Shown here in pieces: positions 17,380-24,902 of a stretch of DNA of 64,000 nucleotides. The notes beneath the pieces were generated by a model. The model was not told the DNA's origin. It made no database searches and worked only from the letters and a program-made list of their open reading frames with translations. The position numbers and the translations under genes were made by a program. Origin of the DNA: F1-60-MAGs027 sp044344715 (GTDB lineage Bacteria; Actinomycetota; Acidimicrobiia; Acidimicrobiales; Ilumatobacteraceae). Location of the stretch: assembly GCA_044344715.1 (NCBI GenBank), contig JBIJCI010000001.1, positions 62,001 to 126,000 on the forward strand, written 5' to 3'. The first letter of the stretch is position 1. Each line of letters opens with the position of its first letter.

Positions 17380-18405
17380 CTATCCGTGCAGTCGTCGGCA
17401 GACTTCGTCCCCCACCGCGATCGTCGAGCCGGTCGCGGGGATGGAACATGCGGCTCGGATGGCGTCGGCGGCGCGCGACTCACCGAGGTGGTCGAGCATC
17501 AACGCAGCGGAGAGGATGGCGGCAACCGGGTTGGCCACCCCCTTGCCGGCGATGTCGGGGGCCGAGCCGTGGACGGGCTCGAAGAGGGACGGTCCGGTGC
17601 GGGCCGGGTTGAGGTTGGCCGACGAGGCAAGACCGATACCACCGCTCACTGCCCCGCCCAGGTCGGTGAGGATGTCGCCGAACAGGTTGTCGGTGACGAT
17701 CACGTCGTAGCGGTGCGGGTCCTGCACGAAGTAGATGCACGCCGCATCGACGTGGTTGTAGGCGGTTGCCACCTGAGGGAACTCCGTCGCCACCGCGTCG
17801 AAGGTGCGCTGCCACAGGTCGCCGGCAAACGTGAGCACGTTCGTCTTGTGCACGAGGGTGACGTGCTTGCGATCCCGCTTCGCGGCCAACTCGAACGCGT
17901 AGCGGGTGCATCGTTCGACACCGTGTCGCGTATTCACACTGCCCTGCGTCGCCACCTCGTGCGCGGTGCCCTTGCGGAGCACTCCACCCTCGCCGACGTA
18001 CGGCCCCTCGGTGTTCTCGCGGATCACCACGAAGTCGTGCGGCTTCGTGTGACCCGGGGCGGTTCCGGCGAACGGGCGCTGGTTGATGTAGAGATCGAGA
18101 CTGAACCGCAACTTGAGGAGGAGTCCGCGCTCGATGACGCCGGGCGGTACGCCGGGTGTCCCCACGGCGCCGAGCAGGATCGCGTCGAAGCCGCGCAACG
18201 ACTCGAGGGTGTCGTCACTCAACACCTCGCCGTCACGCAGGTAGCGCGCGCCGCCGAGATCGAAGAACGTCGTGTCAAGTTCGACACCCGAGGCGCGAAC
18301 CACCTTCAAGGCTTCCGCCGTGACCTCCGGTCCGATGCCGTCGCCGCCGATGATCGCCACGCGATGCGGGCCAGCGTGGCGACCACGCGATGCGACACCG
18401 TTCAC
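17380..18405 (-). CDS. leuB: 3-isopropylmalate dehydrogenase
   Basis: NAD-dependent oxidative decarboxylation of 3-isopropylmalate. The enzyme normally also handles the beta-methylmalate of the citramalate route. It is 341 aa from GTG 18405. Motifs are VAIIGGDGIGPEVTAEA at the N-terminus, the substrate-binding region RENTEGPYVGEGG, the Lys/Asp pair in VHKTNVL and NLFGDILTDL, and the NAD site FEPVHGSAPDIAGKGVANP. A long upstream extension of the frame is antisense to greA and is rejected. TAGCCT lies 7 nt before the GTG, suggesting a leaderless message. Confidence 0.93.
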   Translation of the reverse strand: MNGVASRGRHAGPHRVAIIGGDGIGPEVTAEALKVVRASGVELDTTFFDLGGARYLRDGEVLSDDTLESLRGFDAILLGAVGTPGVPPGVIERGLLLKLRFSLDLYINQRPFAGTAPGHTKPHDFVVIRENTEGPYVGEGGVLRKGTAHEVATQGSVNTRHGVERCTRYAFELAAKRDRKHVTLVHKTNVLTFAGDLWQRTFDAVATEFPQVATAYNHVDAACIYFVQDPHRYDVIVTDNLFGDILTDLGGAVSGGIGLASSANLNPARTGPSLFEPVHGSAPDIAGKGVANPVAAILSAALMLDHLGESRAADAIRAACSIPATGSTIAVGDEVCRRLHG

Positions 18406-18471
18406 CGCATCGAGGCTACGGACGACACGAGTGTGCGTGTCCCACGAAGACCCAATCGGTAACCTGACCTC
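18406..18471. promoter_or_regulatory. Divergent leaderless promoters of leuB and greA
   Basis: In a 66-bp gap, TAGCCT (18418-18413, minus) sits 7 nt before the leuB GTG. TAACCT (18460-18465, plus) sits 6 nt before the greA GTG at 18472. No Shine-Dalgarno sequence precedes either start. The shared gap leaves little space for separate operators. Confidence 0.6.
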
Positions 18472-18954
18472 GTGCCCACCCATCGCGTATCCGCCGGTGC
18501 CCTCGAACGGCTGAAGGCCGAGCATCTCGACCTCACCACCCGCGGCCGCATCGAGGTTGCGCAGCGCATCGGCCGGGCCAGGGAAATGGGCGACCTGAAG
18601 GAAAACGGCGACTACCACGCCGCCAAGGACGATCAGGGCCACATGGAGGCACGGATCCGCCAGATCGAGTCGATCCTGGAGAACCACGAGATCATCGAGT
18701 CGTCGAGTGACGGCAGGGTCGCGGTGGGCTGCGTGGTCACGATCGTCTACGACGGCGACTCCCCCGACCAGGCCGAGCGCTACCTCATCGGGCACCTCGA
18801 AGAGAAGCCCGCCGATCCGACCGTGCACGTAATGAGCCCGACCTCACCGCTCGGGGCCGCACTCCTCGGTGCCGGCGAGGGTGACAAGGTCACCTACACG
18901 GCACCGAACGGGACGCTGGCGGTCAGCGTGGTGCGCGTGGAGTCGAACGGCTGA
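18472..18954 (+). CDS. greA: Transcription elongation factor GreA
   Basis: Reactivates backtracked RNA polymerase by stimulating transcript cleavage. The 160-aa protein has the long N-terminal coiled coil, whose acidic tip carries the motif MGDLKENGDYHAAK with the Asp and Glu residues that position magnesium in the polymerase channel. The C-terminal FKBP-like domain ends with DKVTYTAPNGTLAVSVVRVE. It starts at GTG 18472, 6 nt after TAACCT, so the mRNA is probably leaderless. The next gene begins 2 nt after its stop. Confidence 0.93.
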   Translation: MPTHRVSAGALERLKAEHLDLTTRGRIEVAQRIGRAREMGDLKENGDYHAAKDDQGHMEARIRQIESILENHEIIESSSDGRVAVGCVVTIVYDGDSPDQAERYLIGHLEEKPADPTVHVMSPTSPLGAALLGAGEGDKVTYTAPNGTLAVSVVRVESNG

Positions 18955-18955
18955 C

Positions 18956-19822
18956 GTGATTCGTCGATCCCTTCCCGCCCGCGACGGATTCCCACCGGGT
19001 CACGAGGTCGAACTGATCGGTCGCGGTCGCACGTTCGTGCGCGAGGTCGTCGGTCCGACTGGTGCACCGACGATCATCCTCCTGCACGGCTGGACCGCGA
19101 CGGCCGACCTCAACTGGTTCACGTGCTTCGAGCCGCTCGGCGAGCACTTCCGGGTGCTGGCCCCCGACCATCGCGGTCATGGCCGCGGAATCCGCCCCGC
19201 CAAGGGCTTTCGTCTGGAGGACTGTGCGGACGACGTTGCAGCGATTGCCGACGTCTTCGGTGTCGGCACGTTCATTCCCGTCGGTTACTCGATGGGTGGC
19301 GCAATCGCGCAGCTCGTCGCGCAGCGCCACGAGCAACGAGTGCGCGGACTCGTGCTCTCGGCGACGGCGGGGTACTTCTCGTCGTCACGCGACGAGCGCC
19401 TCAACTTCCTCGGTCTCACCGGGCTGGCCCGACTGTCGCGCCTGACCACCGCGCAGGTCCGGTCGTGGGTAACCGAGCAGGTCTACCTGCAACGCAAGAC
19501 GCACAAACTTGCCGACTGGGCGGTGCGACAGATCGCGAGTCACGATTGGCGCCACATCCTCGAGGCGGGGAGTGCGATCGGCGACTTCGATTCGCGGACC
19601 TGGTTGCACGATGTTCAGGTGCCCTCGGCCATGATCATGACGACGCAGGACAAGGTCGTGTCGCCGCGCCGCCAGGAAGAGCTGGCGGCGACGCTCGCGC
19701 TGCCGACGGTGACGCACCGGGTGGATGCGGGCCACGATGCCGTCTTTGCCGCCCGCGAGCACTTCGTGCCGATGCTGATCGACGCGTGTCAGCAGGTGGT
19801 GCGACACTCGGTCGCCGCGTGA
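18956..19822 (+). CDS. Alpha/beta-hydrolase
   Basis: 288-aa alpha/beta-fold hydrolase of unknown substrate. The oxyanion region ILLHGWTATADLNW is followed by the nucleophile elbow GYSMGGA (Ser), a candidate acid in TTQDKVVSP and the catalytic His in DAGHDAVFA, so the triad looks complete. The GTG start at 18956 follows the greA stop by one base. No signal peptide is seen. Esterase, lipase or epoxide-hydrolase-type activity is equally possible. Confidence 0.85.
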   Translation: MIRRSLPARDGFPPGHEVELIGRGRTFVREVVGPTGAPTIILLHGWTATADLNWFTCFEPLGEHFRVLAPDHRGHGRGIRPAKGFRLEDCADDVAAIADVFGVGTFIPVGYSMGGAIAQLVAQRHEQRVRGLVLSATAGYFSSSRDERLNFLGLTGLARLSRLTTAQVRSWVTEQVYLQRKTHKLADWAVRQIASHDWRHILEAGSAIGDFDSRTWLHDVQVPSAMIMTTQDKVVSPRRQEELAATLALPTVTHRVDAGHDAVFAAREHFVPMLIDACQQVVRHSVAA

Positions 19823-19844
19823 CGTCCCGTTCATCGAACGACCG

Positions 19845-20369
19845 TTAGCGCGCTTCATCGTCCGCTTCGTCCGACAGCGGGTCGCCGGACGGCAGGATCT
19901 CGTCCCTCCACAAGCGCGCAACGGCGTCGGCCAGGGAACCCTTGGCATTGCCCGGGTCGGTCACGATCTCGTCGGGTGTGTCGGCGAAGCGCAGGACCGA
20001 TCCCACACCGACGTCACCGACGACGACCACGAGTCGAACCCGCCGGCGCCGGGGGTGGACGCTCGGAGGTAGGTCGTCCTCGCCGTCGTCATCGACGGGG
20101 GCCGCCCACCCGCAGGTGAGCACGGCCGCGGCGTCGAACATTCGGGCAATGGCACTCCCGCGCGACTCGAGCAATTCGTACACGTCACCGTGCTCGGCGA
20201 GGAACGAGATCCGCAGCGCGCCATCGGCCCGCTGCTCGACCCCGTTCGGGTCGACCACGTTGATGCCGTAGAGCCGTGCCCGCTTCAGGTCGAAACCCGG
20301 GAGCGAGAGGTGGAGGCTGTGCTCGACGCACGTGGCCAGGGAAACCGGGGTGATGGTGGAAGTGTCCAT
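19845..20369 (-). CDS. Conserved-type hypothetical protein with acidic C-terminus
   Basis: 174 aa from ATG 20369; a longer frame upstream is antisense to leuC and rejected. I do not recognise a family. The N-terminus (MDTSTITPVSLATCVEHSLH) continues into a mixed alpha/beta region with LKRARLYGINVVDPNGV, LESRGSAIARMFDAAAVLTC and VRLVVVVGDVGVGSVLRFAD. The C-terminal 50 residues are acidic. No membrane segment is visible. Codon use is like its neighbours. It is divergent from leuC with 66 bp between starts. Confidence 0.62.
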   Translation of the reverse strand: MDTSTITPVSLATCVEHSLHLSLPGFDLKRARLYGINVVDPNGVEQRADGALRISFLAEHGDVYELLESRGSAIARMFDAAAVLTCGWAAPVDDDGEDDLPPSVHPRRRRVRLVVVVGDVGVGSVLRFADTPDEIVTDPGNAKGSLADAVARLWRDEILPSGDPLSDEADDEAR

Positions 20370-20423
20370 GCCGGCTCTGTGTGCACGGGCGTCCACGTGC
20401 AGGAAGCGCCCGCCGACGGCGGG

Positions 20424-20435
20424 CAGAATGGGATG
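20424..20435 (+). promoter_or_regulatory. -10 element of leuC
   Basis: CAGAAT at 20424-20429 is followed by 6 nt and GTG 20436. This is the same geometry seen before many other genes here and favours GTG 20436 over ATG 20433 as the leuC start. No Shine-Dalgarno sequence is present. Confidence 0.5.
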
Positions 20436-21836
20436 GTGACGCCACTTACCCTCCCGCAGAAGGTGTGGGACCGCCACGTCGTGCACCGCGATGCAAACGG
20501 CAACGAGCTGCTCTACATCGACCTGCACCTCGTGCACGAAGTGACGAGCCCGCAGGCCTTCGACGGTCTGCGCATCAACGGCCGTACCGTCCGCCGGCCC
20601 GACCTCACCGTCGCCACCGAGGACCACAACGTGCCGACGAAGGACATCCACCTGCCCGTGGCCGATCCGATCTCCGCCAAGCAGTTGGAGGTGATGCGCC
20701 GCAACGCAGCCGAGTTCGGCATCACCCTCTACAAGATGGGCGATGCCGGCCAGGGCATCGTCCACGTGATCGGCCCGGAGCAGGGTCGCACGCTGCCCGG
20801 CATGACCATCGTCTGCGGCGACAGCCACACGGCAACGCACGGCGCGTTCGGGGCACTCGCCTTCGGCATCGGCACCTCGGAGGTCGAGCACGTTCTCGCC
20901 ACCCAGACGCTCCCCCAGTCGCGACCCAAGTGGATGAGCGTCGCCGTCGAGGGCTCGTTGCCCGTCGGCGTCACCGCCAAGGACGTCATCCTCGCCATCA
21001 TCGGCCGCATCGGTACGGGCGGCGGCATCGGGCACGTCATCGAGTACCGGGGCTCGGCGATTCGCGCCCTGTCGATGGAGGGTCGCATGACCATCTGCAA
21101 CATGTCAATCGAGGCGGGTGCGCGCGCGGGACTCGTCGCCCCCGACGACGTGACGTTTGCATACCTCGAGGGACGCCCGCATGCACCACGCGGGAAGGCA
21201 TGGGAGGCCGCACTCGACGACTGGCGCACGTTGCGCACCGACGACGGTGCCGTCTTCGACACCCATGTCGACATCGACGCGGCGAGCCTCGCTCCTCATG
21301 TCACGTGGGGAACCAACCCGGCCCAGGTGGCGAGCATCGATGCCAACGTGCCGTCGCCCGACGAATTCGCGGACGCCACCACCCGCGACACCGTCGCTCG
21401 CGCGCTCGACTACATGGGGTTGGCGGCCGGCACGCGTATCCGCGACATCGCCGTTGACACCGTGTTCATCGGGTCGTGCACCAACAGTCGTATCGAGGAC
21501 CTGCGCGCCGCCGCCGACGTGGCGAGGGGGCGCAAGGTCACGGTGAAGCGGGCGATGGTGGTGCCCGGAAGCCACGCGGTGAAGCAGCAGGCCGAACGTG
21601 AGGGCCTCGACCGAATCTTCATCGACGCCGGATTCGACTGGCGAGAACCGGGTTGCTCGATGTGCCTGGCGATGAATCCCGACAAACTCGCCCCACAGGA
21701 GCGCGCCGCGAGCACCAGCAACCGCAACTTCGAGGGCCGCCAGGGTCGCGGTGGGCGAACCCACCTCGTATCCCCGGCCGTCGCCGCGGCAACGGCGCTC
21801 ACCGGTCGGTTCGCCACACCACAGGATCTGCCATGA
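20436..21836 (+). CDS. leuC: 3-isopropylmalate dehydratase large subunit
   Basis: Aconitase-family enzyme that isomerises 2- to 3-isopropylmalate, and citramalate in the isoleucine bypass, together with LeuD. 466 aa. The [4Fe-4S] ligands are in FIGSCTNSR and GCSMCLAMN. VCGDSHTATHGAFGALAFG and the N-terminal VWDRHVVH are family signatures. The GTG start at 20436 is preferred because of the leaderless-type spacing; ATG 20433 is possible and would add one residue. Its stop overlaps the leuD start (ATGA). IlvE, LeuB and CimA lie on the other strand to the left. Confidence 0.95.
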   Translation: MTPLTLPQKVWDRHVVHRDANGNELLYIDLHLVHEVTSPQAFDGLRINGRTVRRPDLTVATEDHNVPTKDIHLPVADPISAKQLEVMRRNAAEFGITLYKMGDAGQGIVHVIGPEQGRTLPGMTIVCGDSHTATHGAFGALAFGIGTSEVEHVLATQTLPQSRPKWMSVAVEGSLPVGVTAKDVILAIIGRIGTGGGIGHVIEYRGSAIRALSMEGRMTICNMSIEAGARAGLVAPDDVTFAYLEGRPHAPRGKAWEAALDDWRTLRTDDGAVFDTHVDIDAASLAPHVTWGTNPAQVASIDANVPSPDEFADATTRDTVARALDYMGLAAGTRIRDIAVDTVFIGSCTNSRIEDLRAAADVARGRKVTVKRAMVVPGSHAVKQQAEREGLDRIFIDAGFDWREPGCSMCLAMNPDKLAPQERAASTSNRNFEGRQGRGGRTHLVSPAVAAATALTGRFATPQDLP

Positions 21837-22423
21837 AGCAGGTGCGGGTCGTCTCGGGTCGGGCCGTGCCGTTGAAGCGCAGCGACGTGGACACCGACCA
21901 GATCATCCCCGCCGAGTGGCTGAAGCGCGTCGAACGCACCGGATTCGAGAAGGGGCTCTTCTCCACGTGGCGCGACGACCGCAACTTCGTGTTGAACGAC
22001 GAGCGCTATGCCGGGGCGAGCATCCTCGTCGCCGGACCATCGTTCGGCGTCGGGTCGTCCCGCGAGCACGCGGTGTGGGCCCTGCAGCAGTACGGATTCG
22101 ACGTCGTCATCGCCCCGAGCTTCAGCGACATCTTCCGCAACAACTGCACCAAGAACGGTCTCGTTCCGGTGGTGCTCGACGCCGCGATCGTCGAGTCACT
22201 GTGGGCCACCATCGAAGCCGACCCGAGCACGGAGATCACCGTCGACATCGAACGACTGGTGGTCGAGGTGCCCTCCACGGGTGCACAACACCCCTTCGTG
22301 CTCGATGCCGCAACGAGGGAGCGGTACCTGAACGGGCTCGATGACATCGGCATCACGCTCTCGCACGACGACGCAATCGGCGATTACGAACGTCGTCGAC
22401 CCGCCTGGCTCGCTGGTCGTTGA
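21833..22423 (+). CDS. leuD: 3-isopropylmalate dehydratase small subunit
   Basis: Swivelling domain partner of LeuC, 196 aa. Characteristic segments are DVDTDQIIPAEWLKRVERTG, the substrate-binding loop GPSFGVGSSREHAVWAL and FSDIFRNNCTKNGLVPV. The ATG at 21833 overlaps the leuC stop, giving the translational coupling usual for this pair. Its stop shares a base with the next ATG (TGATG), so the following methyltransferase gene is probably co-transcribed. Confidence 0.95.
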   Translation: MKQVRVVSGRAVPLKRSDVDTDQIIPAEWLKRVERTGFEKGLFSTWRDDRNFVLNDERYAGASILVAGPSFGVGSSREHAVWALQQYGFDVVIAPSFSDIFRNNCTKNGLVPVVLDAAIVESLWATIEADPSTEITVDIERLVVEVPSTGAQHPFVLDAATRERYLNGLDDIGITLSHDDAIGDYERRRPAWLAGR

Positions 22424-23322
22424 TGTCGTCGACGTTCGACCTTCCCCCCGACTTCGATCCCGACATCTACCGATCCCTCTACCCCGACGTCGCGTCGTTC
22501 GGCGACGTTCGACTGGCGACCCACTACCGGGTGCACGGTCGGCGGGAGGGTCGCCGGGCCCACGCACTCGTGACCCGAAGCGACTTCGCAGCCCTCGCCG
22601 CCAACGTCAAGGCACTGGAAATCGGGCCGTTCGCAATGCCGTTGCTGCACGGAGCCGACGTCCGCTATGCCGACATCAACTCGACCGCCGACCTTCGCAA
22701 GCTCGCCGCACAGCTCGACCTCGACCCCAACGGCGTGCCGGACATCGACTGGGTCGTCACGCCGAACGACCTCGGGGCGATCGACGAGCGTTTCGACGCC
22801 GTGTTGTCGAGCCATGCAATCGAGCACCAGCCGAACCTGGTCGGTCACCTCCGCCAAGTGAGTCGACTGCTCGATGACGGCGGGCGCTACTTCGTACTGG
22901 TTCCCGACCATCGCTACTGCTTCGACCACTTCAAGGCGGCCTCGACGATCGCCGACGTGCTCGACGCGTACGTGCGTGACGCGGTCCTCCACGACCCGCG
23001 ATCGCTCATCCTCAGCCGCCTGCGCCTCGCGCACAACGACGCCGTCCGCCACTGGAGCGGCGACCACGGCATCTTCGAGCACAATCCGCTGTTTCCCGAT
23101 CAGGACCGCATCACCCGCCTGCGGCTCGCACTCGACGCCGCGAAGCACGACCCCGACGCACTACGCAACGAACACGCGTGGTTCTTCACCCCCGACTCGT
23201 TCGCCGCGATCCTCGAGGATCTCCTCGGCGTCGGGGTGATCGACCTGCAAGTGGAACGGCTCTACCCGACGCTGTCCAACTCGCTCGAATTCTGGGTGGT
23301 CCTGCGCAAAGCGGGGGCGTGA
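22423..23322 (+). CDS. SAM-dependent methyltransferase with an N-terminal HYxxxGxxEGR module
   Basis: 299 aa. The first 45 residues (FDPDIYRSLYPDVASFGD then HYRVHGRREGRRAH) match a short module often found in glycosyltransferases and other glycan enzymes. The rest is a class I methyltransferase: ALEIGPFAMPLLHGADVRYAD (SAM loop), VLSSHAIEHQPNLVGHLRQV and LDDGGRYFVLVPDHRYCFDH. It overlaps the leuD stop by one base, an odd neighbour for leucine synthesis. By family habit it may methylate a sugar or a polysaccharide end. The target is unknown. Confidence 0.8.
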   Translation: MSSTFDLPPDFDPDIYRSLYPDVASFGDVRLATHYRVHGRREGRRAHALVTRSDFAALAANVKALEIGPFAMPLLHGADVRYADINSTADLRKLAAQLDLDPNGVPDIDWVVTPNDLGAIDERFDAVLSSHAIEHQPNLVGHLRQVSRLLDDGGRYFVLVPDHRYCFDHFKAASTIADVLDAYVRDAVLHDPRSLILSRLRLAHNDAVRHWSGDHGIFEHNPLFPDQDRITRLRLALDAAKHDPDALRNEHAWFFTPDSFAAILEDLLGVGVIDLQVERLYPTLSNSLEFWVVLRKAGA

Positions 23323-23346
23323 CCCGAGGCCGGGCTGCGGCCCTCG

Positions 23347-24519
23347 TTACGCCGAGGGCTGGAGGAACGACGACAGGTCGGCGAAGCGTTTGTCGTTGGA
23401 AAACACCTCGATCGGCGGTTGTGGCTCGAGGCGCAGTCCGCGCTGAATGATCCGGCACGTCGTGTGTTGGTTGTACTCGGCCAGGGTTACCGCCCAGCCG
23501 TCACGACCCGCCCGCGCGGTGCGGCCCGATCGGTGGAGGTACGTCTTCACGTCGATCGGCGGCTCGTAGTGCACCACCGCCGCCACGTCGTCGATGTCGA
23601 TGCCGCGGGCGGCAACGTCGGTGGCCACGAGCACGTTCAACGACCCCTCGGCGAACTTGGCCAACGATCGCTCACGGGCTGCCTGCGTCATGTCGCCGTG
23701 GAGTGCCGCCGCTTTCACGTTGAGCTTCTGCAACGACTCGGCCACCTTGTCGCAGAGCCGCTTCGTGTCGCAGAACACCACGGTCTTGCCCGCACCGGCG
23801 GCAACCGCGGCAACCACCCGCTCCTTGTCCATCCGGTGCACGGCGAGGAAGAGGTGCCTCATCGTGCCGACGGTGTCGGTGGGGGCATCGATCGACACCT
23901 CCCGCGGATCGTTCATGTAGCGACGCACGAGGTTGCCGACCTGGCCGTCGAGGGTTGCCGAGAAGAGCATCGTCTGGTGCGGGGAGGTCACCTTGCGCAG
24001 CACCCACTCCACCTGGGGCATGAACCCCTCGTCGGCCATCCGATCGGCCTCATCGATCACCACCACCTGCACGTCCGACATCGTCAGCTCCTCCTCTTTC
24101 AGGAGGTCGATCAATCGGAGGGGGGTCGCCACGACGAGCTCCACCCCTTTCTTCAGAGCGGAGATCTGATCGTCACGGGAGGCTCCGCCGTAGACCGCCA
24201 GCACGCGCCGCTCGCAGTGCCGGCCTATGGGCTCGAGCACCTCGGCCACCTGGAGGGCAAGCTCACGGGTGGGTACGAGTACGAGACCCCGCGGGGCGCG
24301 GGGTAACGCCGCCGCGTCGATTCGGGAGAGCATCGGCACCCCGAAGGCCAGCGTCTTGCCCGAGCCGGTACGAGCCCGACCACAGAGATCGACGCCGGTC
24401 AGGGCGACCGGAATGGCCTCGGTTTGGATGGCGAACGGTGCGGTGAAACCGGCGGCGGCGAGACCCGCATCGACCCGCTCGGGGACACCGAGTGCAGCGA
24501 ACTCGGTGGATGGCGACAT
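23347..24519 (-). CDS. DEAD-box ATP-dependent RNA helicase
   Basis: RNA-unwinding ATPase of 390 aa. All core motifs are visible in order: Q motif AIQTEAIP, motif I ARTGSGKT, Ia PTRELA, Ib TPLRLIDLL, II DEAD, III SAT, then in the second RecA domain VVFCDTKR, ATDVAARGID and HRSGRTARAG. The start taken is ATG 24519; the extra N-terminal 11 residues of the longer frame are less likely. It lacks the long basic C-terminal tail of DeaD/CsdA and resembles RhlE-type proteins. A pair of palindromes lies 38 nt upstream and might regulate it. Confidence 0.92.
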   Translation of the reverse strand: MSPSTEFAALGVPERVDAGLAAAGFTAPFAIQTEAIPVALTGVDLCGRARTGSGKTLAFGVPMLSRIDAAALPRAPRGLVLVPTRELALQVAEVLEPIGRHCERRVLAVYGGASRDDQISALKKGVELVVATPLRLIDLLKEEELTMSDVQVVVIDEADRMADEGFMPQVEWVLRKVTSPHQTMLFSATLDGQVGNLVRRYMNDPREVSIDAPTDTVGTMRHLFLAVHRMDKERVVAAVAAGAGKTVVFCDTKRLCDKVAESLQKLNVKAAALHGDMTQAARERSLAKFAEGSLNVLVATDVAARGIDIDDVAAVVHYEPPIDVKTYLHRSGRTARAGRDGWAVTLAEYNQHTTCRIIQRGLRLEPQPPIEVFSNDKRFADLSSFLQPSA

Positions 24520-24556
24520 GACTCCGGACAACGCTACTTGCCGGGTGACCACTCTC

Positions 24557-24576
24557 TACTGACTCGCGAGTCAGTA
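24557..24576. promoter_or_regulatory. Perfect 20-bp palindrome, operator candidate
   Basis: TACTGACTCGCGAGTCAGTA is fully self-complementary. The TGACT/AGTCA arms are like those bound by TetR-family repressors. It lies between the divergent DEAD helicase (start 24519) and the 67-aa gene (24699). Confidence 0.6.
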
Positions 24577-24578
24577 TC

Positions 24579-24594
24579 GGCTGACAAGTCAGCC
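24579..24594. promoter_or_regulatory. Second palindrome, GGCTGAC-AA-GTCAGCC
   Basis: This 16-bp perfect inverted repeat (7-bp arms, 2-bp centre) starts two bases after the first palindrome and shares its CTGAC/GTCAG arms. A candidate -10 element (TATGGT, 24620-24625) for the downstream operon lies about 25 nt further on, so a bound regulator would sit just upstream of the -35 region. Confidence 0.6.
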
Positions 24595-24698
24595 AGTAGA
24601 CGGCATCAGCGCAACTCGCTATGGTGCTACATCGTCGTTGCAGCGCACGCGGTAACGACACGAGGAACAGCCCATCATCACCGAATGGAGGTGTCACG

Positions 24699-24902
24699 AT
24701 GACGTCACGATCCACCACCCTTGCCACACCACTGGCACACGTCGTCGTTGACGACGCCTCGATCAACGGGCGCAAGGGTCCTTCGTACGATTGGCAGGCG
24801 GTACTGATTCCGTCCGAGCCGGTGTTCGAAGCTTCGCTGCAGACCCTGCTCGGTGCCGCTCCCGTCGCTGCCCGCCCGCGCAAGTCCCGCCGCCGCTCGT
24901 GA
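24699..24902 (+). CDS. Small protein of 67 aa coupled to homospermidine synthase
   Basis: Not recognised. ATG 24699 has a good ribosome site (GGAGG, 8 nt upstream). The product is soluble, with a central segment NGRKGPSYDWQAVLIPSEP and a very basic tail (RPRKSRRRS). Its stop overlaps the homospermidine synthase start (GTGA), so the two are translationally coupled. This is real-looking coding sequence rather than a leader: ordinary codon bias, no runs of one amino acid. A partner or modulator of the enzyme, or a nucleic-acid or polyamine sensor, can only be guessed. Confidence 0.65.
   Translation: MTSRSTTLATPLAHVVVDDASINGRKGPSYDWQAVLIPSEPVFEASLQTLLGAAPVAARPRKSRRRS

Noticed and set aside
14838..17612. 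Very long plus-strand open frame (924 codons)
   Set aside because: It is antisense to cimA and ilvE, whose products have full catalytic motifs. High GC with strong third-position bias makes long antisense frames common; its translation is low-complexity and rich in Arg, Gly and Val with no domain.
18406..18828. N-terminal extension of leuB to 18828
   Set aside because: It would run antisense through most of greA. The LeuB domain begins right after GTG 18405, which has a well-placed -10 element.
24663..24699. 67-aa gene as an attenuation leader peptide for homospermidine synthase
   Set aside because: It has no run of a regulatory amino acid, no terminator hairpin follows it, and its stop overlaps the enzyme start. 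Coupled translation fits better.
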